From Brevinematales bacterium (GTDB lineage Bacteria; Spirochaetota; Brevinematia; Brevinematales; GWF1-51-8), in assembly GCA_013177895.1 (NCBI GenBank), contig JABLXV010000042.1:1-32566 (forward strand): a stretch of DNA of 32,566 bases, given 5' to 3'. The notes beneath the pieces are model-generated. The model searched no databases. It was given only the letters and a program-made list of their open reading frames with translations, and was not told the origin of the DNA. Every line of letters begins with the position of its first letter. Position 1 is the first letter of the stretch. The translations under genes and the position numbers were made by a program. This document shows, piece after piece, positions 7,265 through 14,573 of this stretch.

Positions 7265-8629
7265 TTATTTCTTTTCGATTTGTTCAAACGAATCCACCCC
7301 GGTCATTCGACGGAGCTTCAGGACTGCCGATGCATAATCAAAGATGGCCTGGAGGTAATTCGCGAGAGCCTGCGAGTACAGGATTTGCGCGTCCGAAAGG
7401 TCGAGGCTGGAAATAGTACCGGCATAGAACTTATCGTTCGCGAGCTTCAACCCGAGCTTCGCCTGCGCGACATTCGCGTTCTGCCCCGCGAGCGTAGAAT
7501 TCGCCTCGTCGATCTGCATATAGAGCGTCTTGACCTGGAGCGATAGCACATCCTCATACTGCTTCATCGCGATCTTTATCTTATCTATCGACGAGTCCAT
7601 CTCGGCCATAGACGCCTCGGTCTTCGAGCCGGGAATCCAGTCGTCGACCGGAATACTGAGCGCCAATCCGAGATTCCAGTTGGGTTTAAATACGCGGTCG
7701 GCGTCGATACTCGCGTCCGTATTCTTTTTATAGTCCACCCCGAGATTGAAGAAACCGTTCAGCGACGGGTAATATCCCGCCGACGCCAAATCCTTCGATA
7801 TCTTGAGTGTCTCCATAGTGAACTTCATCCCGATTAGGGTGATGTCGTTGGATTTCGCGAGAACGGTCGAATGAGCGGCATCGTGCCCCGGAACACCGAT
7901 ATTAGTAATATCGTAGATACTGCCCCTGAAATCGGCGGCGGTATCCTGCGGAAGTCCCAGACTCTGGAAAAATGCCATGACGGCGATTTTATACGCGTTA
8001 CGGAGCTTCAGGAGCTTGGGCTGGTTATTCTGGTACTGCACTTCCATCCTGATGAGGTCGTACTTCGACACCATACCGGCATTATAATTCGCCTTGGTAA
8101 ATTTTAAGGTATTGGATAATTGGATATTCATTTCCTCGGTCAGCCGGATATTTTCCTGCAGGAGAAAGAGATTATAAAAATCCTTTTTTACCTGATAGAT
8201 AATATCGTTCTTTTTCGAATCCAGTTTCTTCTTAGCAAGTTCGAGATTGATCTGCTGGAGCTTCAGGCCGTTCTGGAGAGTGAATCCCAGAAAGATAGGC
8301 TTGCTCACTTTCAACGAGGCCGAGTAATTATCCGCCCATACATTGAAGTTTGTCACCCCCATGACGACCGGGTTTCCCGCATTGACGGTGTCCTGATCGA
8401 GGTAGGTAAAGGTGAAGCCGAGATTGATATCGGGATAGTACAACGACGCGACCGTCTGCTGGACTTTCGCCTGCGCGGTCCTGATATCCTGCTCGTATTG
8501 ACGGATATCCTGATTCTTCGATAGGGAAATATTGACCGCGGTATCCACATCTATGGTCATCGTGTCCGCGAACGAGAGATAGGGCGCGGCAATCAACAAT
8601 AAAAACGGGATAAGAAATTTCTTTACCAT
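7265..8629 (-). CDS. TolC-family outer-membrane efflux protein
   Basis: A 454-residue outer-membrane channel of the tripartite efflux system. The signal peptide is about residues 1-21 (cleavage after SFA). Two outer-membrane-efflux-protein repeats follow, recognisable by long helices rich in Lys/Gln/Asn, the strand motif ASLYYPDINLGFTF early in repeat one, its counterpart SAGYYPSLNGFFNLGVDY near residues 280-300, and YNAGMVSKYDLIRMEV / YAGTISSLDLSDAQILYSQA, the typical helix turns before the equatorial region. Length is typical of the family. It lies between the exported helical-repeat gene (12-nt gap) and the adaptor, and is co-transcribed with both under TetR control. Confidence 0.93.
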   Translation of the reverse strand: MVKKFLIPFLLLIAAPYLSFADTMTIDVDTAVNISLSKNQDIRQYEQDIRTAQAKVQQTVASLYYPDINLGFTFTYLDQDTVNAGNPVVMGVTNFNVWADNYSASLKVSKPIFLGFTLQNGLKLQQINLELAKKKLDSKKNDIIYQVKKDFYNLFLLQENIRLTEEMNIQLSNTLKFTKANYNAGMVSKYDLIRMEVQYQNNQPKLLKLRNAYKIAVMAFFQSLGLPQDTAADFRGSIYDITNIGVPGHDAAHSTVLAKSNDITLIGMKFTMETLKISKDLASAGYYPSLNGFFNLGVDYKKNTDASIDADRVFKPNWNLGLALSIPVDDWIPGSKTEASMAEMDSSIDKIKIAMKQYEDVLSLQVKTLYMQIDEANSTLAGQNANVAQAKLGLKLANDKFYAGTISSLDLSDAQILYSQALANYLQAIFDYASAVLKLRRMTGVDSFEQIEKK

Positions 8630-8640
8630 ACGTTGTACTC

Positions 8641-9351
8641 CTATTTCTTGAGTTTATCCTTGAACTCTTTTACCTTTTTATGATAGCTTTCCTGGAACTT
8701 AGGGTCCTCGATAAAAGGCTTAGCCATTTCGAGGTATTTCAGCCCGGAGGTATAATCGTTTTTCTTTTCACCCCAGTAAACGCCGTAGATAAAATAAACG
8801 AACCCCTTAAACTCCGGGCGCGCGTCCGAGGCAGGGAGTTTCTCGATTACGAATTTCATATCGCTCACACCGGTCTGCTCGTCCCCGCCCGCGAATCCCG
8901 GCAGGAATAGGTAGATCATCGCCCGATAAAAACGCGGCAGGTAATGATCGGGAAAACGTTTGACCGCGAGTTCGAACATCGTCTTGGCCTGAGTCCCCGC
9001 CTCGATTTTTTTAAACGGGTCGGGGTCGAATTGAGCCAGAGTGGCATACGCTACTCCGAGATAGGTATATGTATAGACATTTTTCTCGCTCTTGCAGAGA
9101 TCGGTAAGCAGTTTTACGGACTTTTTCGTATAGGATACGTTGGTCGTCATATTCCCGTAACGGTAATACACGAGAGCGGCCTGGAATTTACCGAGCGGAT
9201 CAGTCCCGTCAGTCTTAATTTCCTTGAGCGCCTGAATCGTCTTTGCCTTGAAAACATAATCCTCGATTTTCCGGTATTCCTCGTCGGAGGCGAAGGGTTT
9301 CCCTATCGAAATGGAAAAAGCCAGCAGCAGGGCCGCGTGAATAATATTCAT
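8641..9351 (-). CDS. Exported TPR-like helical-repeat protein in efflux operon
   Basis: A 236-residue protein with a short signal peptide (residues 1-21, hydrophobic core LLLAFSISI). The rest is helical, with tetratricopeptide-like spacing: YTYLGVAYATLAQFD, AKTMFELAVKRFPDHYLPRFYRAMIY and YTSGLKYLEMAKPFIED. I recognise no named family. It begins inside the tetR stop codon (TGATG overlap), so the two are translationally coupled, and it is followed 12 nt later by the TolC-like gene. A periplasmic scaffold or accessory role in the efflux system is plausible but inferred only from position. The same kind of small TPR protein is not part of the classic AcrAB-TolC set. Confidence 0.78.
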   Translation of the reverse strand: MNIIHAALLLAFSISIGKPFASDEEYRKIEDYVFKAKTIQALKEIKTDGTDPLGKFQAALVYYRYGNMTTNVSYTKKSVKLLTDLCKSEKNVYTYTYLGVAYATLAQFDPDPFKKIEAGTQAKTMFELAVKRFPDHYLPRFYRAMIYLFLPGFAGGDEQTGVSDMKFVIEKLPASDARPEFKGFVYFIYGVYWGEKKNDYTSGLKYLEMAKPFIEDPKFQESYHKKVKEFKDKLKK

Positions 9352-10025
9352 CAGTTATCTCCTACAATTTTTTCAACACCTAACCCTCTTAGAATCAGTT
9401 TTTTTAATTCGGTTAGACCCTCTTCCTTGGAAAATTCTGTCTTTTGTCCGAGCATATTTTTCATATCGGCAATTTCGCATGAAGCGCGAAAATACTGGTT
9501 AAAAGTCATAAAAATCAGTTCCGCCGAAAGATCCGTGCGAATATCGGGAAAAATCCTCTTCTGGGCTTTCCCCTTATCTAAAATATGCGCAATAATATCG
9601 ATCAGACGCTGCCTTGAATTGATAATGTGCGCGTACATGACCTTGATATCCATATTTTTCTGGAGCTCATTTTTTATAGTTAAAAAGCCTTCTTCCGATG
9701 AAATCGACTTCATAAACTCGCCGTTCTTTTGATTGAAGCGGAGCCCCGCCATAATATAGGCTTCGAGAGCGGTATCGAAATCCTCGATTTCATTTATTCT
9801 GTCGTACTCTTTTTCCCAATTATACATAATGTTCATAACGGTAAACAGAAATAACGTGGCTTTCTTCCCGAAATGGCGGTAAACGGTCGCTTTTCCGATA
9901 CCCGTCCGTTCGGCTATCAGATCGACGCTCGCCTTAAAATACCCCCGCTGCTCGAATTCTTTCCGGGATTCATCGATAATCCTGACTTCGAGCGGAGAAA
10001 GGTTTTTTATTTTTTTGAAATCCAT
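9351..10025 (-). CDS. TetR/AcrR-family transcriptional regulator of the efflux operon
   Basis: A 224-residue TetR-type repressor. The N-terminal DNA-binding domain is about residues 10-58, with the helix-turn-helix IAERTGIGKATVYRHFGKKA (residues 37-56) matching the family signature. The C-terminal part is helical and variable, as expected for the ligand-binding and dimer domain. It is the first gene of a five-gene operon (regulator, exported repeat protein, outer-membrane channel, adaptor, pump). Its promoter (10198-10227) is overlapped by a perfect palindrome, and two further palindromes lie in the 165-nt leader, so negative autoregulation relieved by a pump substrate is the obvious model. 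Start supported by AAGGGG 6-8 nt upstream. The ligand is unknown. Confidence 0.93.
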   Translation of the reverse strand: MDFKKIKNLSPLEVRIIDESRKEFEQRGYFKASVDLIAERTGIGKATVYRHFGKKATLFLFTVMNIMYNWEKEYDRINEIEDFDTALEAYIMAGLRFNQKNGEFMKSISSEEGFLTIKNELQKNMDIKVMYAHIINSRQRLIDIIAHILDKGKAQKRIFPDIRTDLSAELIFMTFNQYFRASCEIADMKNMLGQKTEFSKEEGLTELKKLILRGLGVEKIVGDN

Positions 10026-10099
10026 ATGCTACCCCTTCGGATGTATGGGTGAATCCGAAAACAGCTGTTTACAAACCGTTTCCATCGATATGCACCTGC

Positions 10100-10115
10100 C
10101 GGACGTACCCGTCCG
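10100..10115. promoter_or_regulatory. Putative TetR operator, distal box
   Basis: CGGACGTACCCGTCCG is a 6-4-6 inverted repeat differing at one central base from the box at 10166-10181. The two centres are 66 bp apart, about six helical turns. It lies in the leader of the TetR operon, downstream of the predicted start site. Binding by the adjacent TetR protein is inferred. Confidence 0.65.
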
Positions 10116-10165
10116 TCCGGTAAAACCCCAATGTACCCTATTTTATTACCTAACGCGATTATCGA

Positions 10166-10196
10166 CGGACGTACACGTCCGTTCGTAGGAACGGAC
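10166..10196. promoter_or_regulatory. Putative TetR operator, promoter-proximal overlapping palindromes
   Basis: Two overlapping dyads: CGGACGTACACGTCCG (10166-10181), nearly identical to the distal box, and GTCCGTTCGTAGGAACGGAC (10177-10196), a perfect 8-4-8 palindrome ending 1 bp from the -10 box. The second covers the predicted transcription start (about 10191), an ideal place for repression. Confidence 0.7.
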
Positions 10197-10197
10197 T

Positions 10198-10227
10198 ATT
10201 ATATATCAAAAGTGCAGGATATGTCAA
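10198..10227 (-). promoter_or_regulatory. TetR-efflux operon promoter
   Basis: Minus strand: -35 TTGACA (10222-10227) and -10 TATAAT (10198-10203), both perfect consensus, with an 18-nt spacer. Such a strong promoter directly abutting operator palindromes fits tight repression with strong induction. The leader is about 165 nt. Confidence 0.82.
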
Positions 10228-10283
10228 TACTAAATATAACTATATTTTCTTAAAAAGGGATGCATTTTCTAAAAATATATTTT

Positions 10284-11618
10284 TTATAGAGCGCGTACGA
10301 TACTCTTGAACACCTCGCCCCGTTCGTTATAGTTCTTGAACATATCGAAACTCGCGCATCCGGGAGATAAAACCACCACCTCGCCGGAAACCGCGTTATC
10401 ATGGGCGAACCTGACCGCGTCTTCCATATCCTTCGCGCGATACGCGTCGGGGAAACCCATCTCGCCCGCGATTTTTTCCGAGGCCTCGCCTATCACCACG
10501 AGCTTCTTGAGCTTCCGGTGCGCCAAGTCCTTCACCAGCGTGAAATCCAGCCCCTTGTCACGCCCCCCCGCGATCGCGATCATGGGGACATCGAAACTCA
10601 GGAGCGCCTTCTCGAGCGCGTTCACGGTCGTCGACTTCGAGTCGTTGTAATACTTAACCCCGTCGAGCTCGCGGACAAATTCTAAGCGGTGCGGGAGTCC
10701 CTCGAACTCCGCGAGCGCCGCGCGTATGGCGCTATCGGATATTCCGGCCGACTTCGCCATCAGTATCGCCGCCATCGCGTTCTCGACATTATGGATTCCC
10801 TGTAACGCGATCCCCGCGCGTTCGACAAATTTTTCACTATTATAGAAAACAGCCGATCCGTCGAAATAACAGTCGGCCTTGGGGTTCGCGCGGCTGAATG
10901 TCAGGATACGCGGGGCGATCCCCTTCGCGAGCGCGTCATAATACGGCGAATCGAGGTTCAGCACCGCGATATCTCCGGGAGTCTGGTTTCGGAATATCCC
11001 TTTCTTCGCGAGCATATACTGCTCGATCGATTCATACCGGTCGAGGTGATCCGCCGCGATATTGAGCACCGCCGAGACCTTCGGGCGGAAGTCCTTGATT
11101 TCCTCAAGCTGGAAGCTGGATAATTCGAGCGTTACAATCGTATCGTCCTTGATATCATGGTACAAATCGAATATCGCGGTGCCGATATTCCCGCCGACCA
11201 GCGCGGGCTTCTCGCGCTTGATGATCTCATACACGAGCGTGGTCGTAGTCGTCTTACCGTCGGTGCCGGTAATCGCGATATAAGTATTCGACGGGAAATA
11301 TCTATAAAAGAGTTCGATATCCCCGATAACTTCTATCCCCCGCCTGCGGGCTTCCGCGATCAGCGGGATGGAGAGGGGCACTCCCGGACTGGGGAGGATG
11401 AGGTCTACGGTAAATTCGTCGAGTATCGCGGGGTCCTGCCGTCCGAGAAGGTCGATAGTCGTCCCGAGCGGGGTTAGCCCGGCGAGGAGGGACTCCTTCT
11501 CCGGGTCGCGCGACGTATCGGATACGAGCACGGTATTCCCGAGCTCCAAGAGGATTTTCGACGCCGAGTACGATGTGCGTTTGGTGAACCCCGCGACCAT
11601 GATATTTTTACCGCGCAT
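10284..11618 (-). CDS. murD: UDP-N-acetylmuramoyl-L-alanine--D-glutamate ligase
   Basis: Cytoplasmic ATP-dependent ligase that adds D-glutamate to UDP-MurNAc-L-Ala in peptidoglycan precursor synthesis. It has 444 residues from the start chosen here. The three Mur-ligase domains are visible: an N-terminal Rossmann-like domain (KNIMVAGFTKRTSYSASKIL), the ATPase P-loop AITGTDGKTTTT (residues 115-126), and the C-terminal domain with YYNDSKSTT and the MurD-diagnostic LSPGCASFDMFKNYNERG. A longer reading frame extends upstream to 11735, but the ATG at 11618 has AAGGAGAT immediately upstream and begins exactly where the family does. It has its own promoter (11707-11735) and no other cell-wall genes beside it, so it sits outside a dcw cluster. 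Confidence 0.95.
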   Translation of the reverse strand: MRGKNIMVAGFTKRTSYSASKILLELGNTVLVSDTSRDPEKESLLAGLTPLGTTIDLLGRQDPAILDEFTVDLILPSPGVPLSIPLIAEARRRGIEVIGDIELFYRYFPSNTYIAITGTDGKTTTTTLVYEIIKREKPALVGGNIGTAIFDLYHDIKDDTIVTLELSSFQLEEIKDFRPKVSAVLNIAADHLDRYESIEQYMLAKKGIFRNQTPGDIAVLNLDSPYYDALAKGIAPRILTFSRANPKADCYFDGSAVFYNSEKFVERAGIALQGIHNVENAMAAILMAKSAGISDSAIRAALAEFEGLPHRLEFVRELDGVKYYNDSKSTTVNALEKALLSFDVPMIAIAGGRDKGLDFTLVKDLAHRKLKKLVVIGEASEKIAGEMGFPDAYRAKDMEDAVRFAHDNAVSGEVVVLSPGCASFDMFKNYNERGEVFKSIVRAL

Positions 11619-11648
11619 ATTGAAATCTCCTTTCGTACCCCAACCCCC

Positions 11649-11683
11649 GTCATTACGAAAGAGCGGAGCGAGTGACGTAATCC
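11649..11683. repeat. Short palindromic dispersed repeat in the murD leader
   Basis: GTCATTACGA at the left and GTGACGTAATC at the right form an imperfect inverted repeat around a GAGCGGAGCG core. The outer motif resembles the GTCAYTGCGA core of the larger elements at 21273-21388 and 24080-24272. It lies between the murD promoter and its start codon, so it is transcribed in the leader. Confidence 0.5.
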
Positions 11684-11706
11684 ATAGATAAAATTTATGA
11701 AACAGT

Positions 11707-11735
11707 ATTATAACGGGAGGGTGAAAGGAAATCAA
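11707..11735 (-). promoter_or_regulatory. murD promoter
   Basis: Minus strand: -35 TTGATT (11730-11735), 17-nt spacer, -10 TATAAT (11707-11712). Predicted start is near 11700, giving an 80-nt leader that contains the palindromic repeat. Confidence 0.72.
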
Positions 11736-11758
11736 GCGCCCGAAGGGTGCGTTTTATT
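11736..11758 (+). terminator. Weak terminator-like hairpin
   Basis: GCGCCC (11736-11741), loop GAA, GGGTGC (11745-11750, one G-T wobble), then GTTTTATT on the plus strand. There is no plus-strand gene just upstream, so it may only insulate hicA from stray transcription. It directly abuts the murD -35 box. Confidence 0.3.
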
Positions 11759-11866
11759 CCGATTTTAGTACTATACCGACATTTGCAAATAGCCCGTATT
11801 GATAAGTTTAAACGGTGTTGAAAACAATCCCATCAGCAAATCTGTATTTTAATATGCAGATAAATA

Positions 11867-11895
11867 TTTACATAAGCCTTCCGGTTTTATATAAT
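11867..11895 (+). promoter_or_regulatory. hicAB promoter, predicted leaderless start
   Basis: -35 TTTACA (11867-11872, five of six consensus), 17-nt spacer, -10 TATAAT (11890-11895). Transcription would start at about 11901-11902, at the hicA ATG itself. No Shine-Dalgarno sequence precedes that ATG. Confidence 0.65.
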
Positions 11896-11900
11896 ATTGC

Positions 11901-12110
11901 ATGAGTAAATGGGACAAACTTATTCGGAAAATTCTTTCGGGAAACTCCGATAGAAATATACTTTTTAGTGATATACTTTCTCTCTTGCAAAGTTTTCAAT
12001 TCGAACTACGCATTAAAGGAAGCCATCATATATTTTTCAAAGATGATATCGAAGAAATATTAAATTTTCAACCTGCGGGAAGTCTGGTAAAACCTTATCA
12101 AGTTAAGTAG
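11901..12110 (+). CDS. hicA: HicA-family toxin, interrupted by an in-frame amber codon
   Basis: Toxin of a type II toxin-antitoxin pair, a small double-stranded-RNA-binding-fold mRNA interferase. The visible product has 69 residues: LIRKILSGNSDRNILFSDIL, then LRIKGSHHIFFKDDIEEILNFQP with the catalytic histidine in GSHHIF, and KPYQVK at the end. After the TAG (12108-12110) the same frame continues with LRKLIIKYKLG to a TGA at 12156-12158, exactly the C-terminal helix usual in this subfamily (pattern KPYQVKQ-VR-ILKYKL). A CAG to TAG change at that conserved glutamine explains the stop. Full length would be 85 residues overlapping hicB by 8 nt. The truncated protein keeps the catalytic region but loses the last helix, so it may be inactive or weakened. 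Confidence 0.85.
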   Translation: MSKWDKLIRKILSGNSDRNILFSDILSLLQSFQFELRIKGSHHIFFKDDIEEILNFQPAGSLVKPYQVK

Positions 12111-12150
12111 TTGAGAAAACTAATTATTAAATACAAATTGGGAGTAGACA

Positions 12151-12366
12151 ATGAATGAAATAAAATACGAGATTCTTATTTACTGGAGCGAAGATGATAA
12201 TTCGTTTGTCGCCGAAGTACCCGAACTGCCGGGTTGTATGTCCGACGGATCCACATATGAGGAAGCCTTGAAAAATGTTGAAATAATTATCACCGAATGG
12301 ATAGAGACCGCAAAAGAAAACGGGCGCGCTATTCCCAAGCCGAAGGGAAAACTTTCATACGCTTAA
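12151..12366 (+). CDS. hicB: HicB-family antitoxin
   Basis: A 71-residue antitoxin with the HicB partial RNase-H fold: EIKYEILIYWSEDDNSFVAE followed by VPELPGCMSDGSTYEEALKN, the family signature, then a helix (VEIIITEWIETAKENGRAIP). It neutralises HicA by direct binding. This short form lacks the C-terminal helix-turn-helix or ribbon-helix-helix domain found in longer HicB proteins, so autoregulation by DNA binding is not evident. GGGAG 7-8 nt upstream of the ATG is a clear ribosome site. The open frame is intact although its partner hicA carries a stop, which would suit a pair in decay or one kept for other reasons. Confidence 0.9.
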   Translation: MNEIKYEILIYWSEDDNSFVAEVPELPGCMSDGSTYEEALKNVEIIITEWIETAKENGRAIPKPKGKLSYA

Positions 12367-12433
12367 AATCCTTCCATTACTTTATTCCCTCTGTCGTGCA
12401 TAATAACCCCCATTCATCTGCATACCCAGAGCG

Positions 12434-12459
12434 GCTTGTCCCCGAGTTTACGAAGGGGA
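12434..12459. repeat. Short dispersed repeat related to 22070-22093
   Basis: GCTTGTCCCCGAGTTTACGA followed by AGGGGA is an imperfect inverted repeat. It resembles the reverse complement of 22070-22093 (GCTTGTCCCGAGTGAAACGA, then GGGA). Two copies only, so the family assignment is tentative. Confidence 0.35.
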
Positions 12460-12480
12460 GTCGAACCATGTATCCGCAAT

Positions 12481-12509
12481 TTGACATATCCCCTTTCACC
12501 CGTTATGAT
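12481..12509 (+). promoter_or_regulatory. Promoter of the cobalamin-riboswitch operon
   Basis: -35 TTGACA (12481-12486, perfect), 17-nt spacer, -10 TATGAT (12504-12509). Predicted start is near 12516, at the first stem of the riboswitch aptamer. The 114 nt before it, after hicB, contain only the short dispersed repeat at 12434-12459. Confidence 0.8.
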
Positions 12510-12510
12510 A

Positions 12511-12676
12511 TTCACGGTTACGGCGCCCTTCGGGGCTTAATAGGGAATCCGGTAAGGCCATGCCTCAATCCGGAACGCTGCCCGGCACTGTAAACGGGAT
12601 AACGCTTTTTCCATCATGCCACTGGGGATTTCCCCGGGAAGGCGGAAAAAGCCCGTAAGTCAGGAGACCTGCCGTA
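12511..12676 (+). promoter_or_regulatory. Cobalamin (adenosylcobalamin-type) riboswitch
   Basis: The aptamer core is recognisable by its conserved segments in order: GGTTACGG, a GGGAATCCGGT block, CTGCCCGGCACTGTAA, GCCACTGG (12618-12625), CCGGGAAGGCGG and the B12 box AAGTCAGGAGACCTGCC (12657-12673). All conserved junction motifs of the class are present. It lies between a near-consensus promoter and a BtuB-like receptor gene, the classical arrangement for repression of B12 import by intracellular cobalamin. Of the gap 12367-12775, this and its promoter are the main content. Confidence 0.95.
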
Positions 12677-12741
12677 GTCTTTCCGTATCTTCCCCGGGAA
12701 CAGGGACTGATGGATACTCCTCTTGGCGTACCCGTCCTCTA

Positions 12742-12766
12742 TCCCGTGGAAGAAATAACCGCGGGA
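12742..12766 (+). promoter_or_regulatory. Possible Shine-Dalgarno-sequestering hairpin
   Basis: TCCCG (12742-12746) can pair with CGGGA (12762-12766), which is part of the CGGGAG ribosome site of the receptor gene (GTG at 12776). The loop is 15 nt. I see no T-tract terminator between the aptamer and the gene, so translational control is the more likely output. This pairing is short and inferred. Confidence 0.35.
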
Positions 12767-12775
12767 GCTCGGTAA

Positions 12776-14560
12776 GTGAATCGTTTCCTATTCATACCTG
12801 TTTTGATTCTCCTTTGCGGGATTTCCCCGTTGTTCCCTTATGTCAACCTCGGGGCGACCAACTATAACCCCGCGAATCCCGATTTCCTGATACCTCCCTC
12901 CCCCGGCCTCGACTACGAGCCCCTGCCGGTCAACTCCGCCGGCAGTATCGCGCTCGTCCTGCCGAGCTCGGCGGTCAGCGTACGCACTGCGGGCGGTATC
13001 GGGCAGGTCAACACGGTATCGGTCGACGGCGGACTGTCGTCGCACACGCGGTTCGCGTTCGACGGGATGGTGCTGGAATTCCCGCATAACCAGTCGTTCG
13101 ACATGGGGCTATTCCCCCTCGAGTTCGCCGCCCGCGTGGACATCTATAAAAACAACCTCGCGCCGTTCGGGTATAACGCATCGGGGGGTATGGTGGATTT
13201 CCGGCTCCCGGAGTTCCTCGCCCCTAAGCTCACGCTCGGCCTGTCGGCGGGCAGTCTCTACGAGGCGGGGGCGAAGGCGCTCCTCGCATTGCCTTACGGG
13301 AACGGCGGGCTTCTCGTGGGCGGGTCGGTCATCCTTTCGGAAAACAAGTTTATTTATACCGATTCCCTCGGCACGGACGCGCCCGCGTATAATCTCGACT
13401 TCCAGCGTTACAGCCTGCTCGCGAAATGGACTCAGGGCGGCTGGTACGCAGGGCTGGCGCACACCTCAAAACAGGCGGGCGCGGGGATGAAATATCCCGG
13501 CGAGGGGCGGCAGGCGGACTCCCTTTCTATCGCGAATTTCGGGCTTAAAGGCGCGGACTTTGCGTTCGGGGCGGGCTACCTGCTCTGGGTCAGCCGTTTC
13601 ACCAACTCCCTCGGTATGGACGATACCCATATCAGCCACACGTTCGACGGAGACTGCGAAACCCGTATCAAGGACGGGATTTTCGGCCTCAGCCTGAAAC
13701 TCTCGTCGAAAACATTCCTGCTGGACAGCACCAAACTCGGCATGCGCTCGGGTGAGGATATGAACGCGATAGCCGGGTTTTCCCTGTCGCCCGGCGCGTT
13801 CCAGTTCGGAGGAAACCTCAACCTGATATGGAGATGGGGCACAGGTCTCGTCCCGGTGCCGGGGGTCTCCGCCGAGTGGAAAGCGTTCGACGGGTTCTCG
13901 GCGCGCGTCTCGGTGTCCCGTCATTACCGCCCCCCGACGATGAACGACCTTTACTGGCCTTACGACGGGTTTTCCTCCGGGAACACCAACCTCCGCCCCG
14001 AGGAAGGGCTGATCGCGAAGGCGGGCGCGGTGTGGGTATCCGGCGGGCTGACCTTATCCGCATCGGCGGGATTAAGCCTGTTCGACGGGCTGATCCTGTG
14101 GAAGCCGGACGGCGGCGGGGTATGGTCTCCCGTCAATTCCGGCAAGGCAACCGCGTTGGTGGGGGATATTTTCCTCCGTTACGAGGGGATGTCGGGATGG
14201 TGGCGGCTCGGCGGGAGCGCGGGCTTCAGCTACAACCGCACATTCAATTCCGACGAGGCATCGGCGTACTTCGGGAAGCGCCTGACGTTCATCCCGCTCT
14301 ATAAGTTCACGCTGACCCTGCACGCCGATTACGCGAAGGAGTTCGGCGCGGAGGTTTCCCTGCGCGGGGTGAGCGAACGTTTCACCGATGACTGGAACAG
14401 CCATTGGCTCGACCCGTATTTCCTCGTCGACCTCCGCCTGCGGTATTCGATTTTCACCCTCCAGCTGAATAATCTGCTCGACGCCTCGTACAGCGAGCAG
14501 GACGGATACCCGATGCCGGGATTCAATATGTCGATTGGGATAAATATAGAAATTATCTAA
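12776..14560 (+). CDS. btuB: TonB-dependent receptor, BtuB-like vitamin B12 transporter
   Basis: Outer-membrane receptor that imports cobalamin using TonB energy. It has 594 residues, close to BtuB (about 614). A signal peptide (residues 1-22) precedes a plug domain (about 50-145: VRTAGGIGQVNTVSVDGGLS, FDGMVLEFPHN, RVDIYKNNLAPFGYNASGGMVDF). A 22-strand-type barrel follows, ending in FTLQLNNLLDASYSEQDGYP and MPGFNMSIGINIEII, the typical last strands. B12 specificity is inferred from the riboswitch just upstream and from the size. I could not find a clear TonB box, and the final residue is not aromatic. It starts with GTG, with a GGGAG site 8 nt upstream. G+C content is higher than in the neighbouring hicAB genes. 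Confidence 0.85.
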   Translation: MNRFLFIPVLILLCGISPLFPYVNLGATNYNPANPDFLIPPSPGLDYEPLPVNSAGSIALVLPSSAVSVRTAGGIGQVNTVSVDGGLSSHTRFAFDGMVLEFPHNQSFDMGLFPLEFAARVDIYKNNLAPFGYNASGGMVDFRLPEFLAPKLTLGLSAGSLYEAGAKALLALPYGNGGLLVGGSVILSENKFIYTDSLGTDAPAYNLDFQRYSLLAKWTQGGWYAGLAHTSKQAGAGMKYPGEGRQADSLSIANFGLKGADFAFGAGYLLWVSRFTNSLGMDDTHISHTFDGDCETRIKDGIFGLSLKLSSKTFLLDSTKLGMRSGEDMNAIAGFSLSPGAFQFGGNLNLIWRWGTGLVPVPGVSAEWKAFDGFSARVSVSRHYRPPTMNDLYWPYDGFSSGNTNLRPEEGLIAKAGAVWVSGGLTLSASAGLSLFDGLILWKPDGGGVWSPVNSGKATALVGDIFLRYEGMSGWWRLGGSAGFSYNRTFNSDEASAYFGKRLTFIPLYKFTLTLHADYAKEFGAEVSLRGVSERFTDDWNSHWLDPYFLVDLRLRYSIFTLQLNNLLDASYSEQDGYPMPGFNMSIGINIEII

Positions 14561-14573
14561 AAAGGAGAATATC

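Noticed and set aside
10230-10290. AT-rich palindrome after murD as an intrinsic terminator
   Set aside because: AAAAATATATTTTT-type dyad is only A-T pairs and lacks a GC stem, so it is not a convincing terminator.
11619-11735. N-terminal extension of murD
   Set aside because: It would add 39 residues not found in MurD and covers the promoter and a repeat; 11618 has a strong ribosome site at the usual family start.
12297-12867. Two plus-strand open frames across the riboswitch region
   Set aside because: They overlap hicB, the aptamer or the receptor gene, have no ribosome sites, and their translations look like noise from structured RNA.
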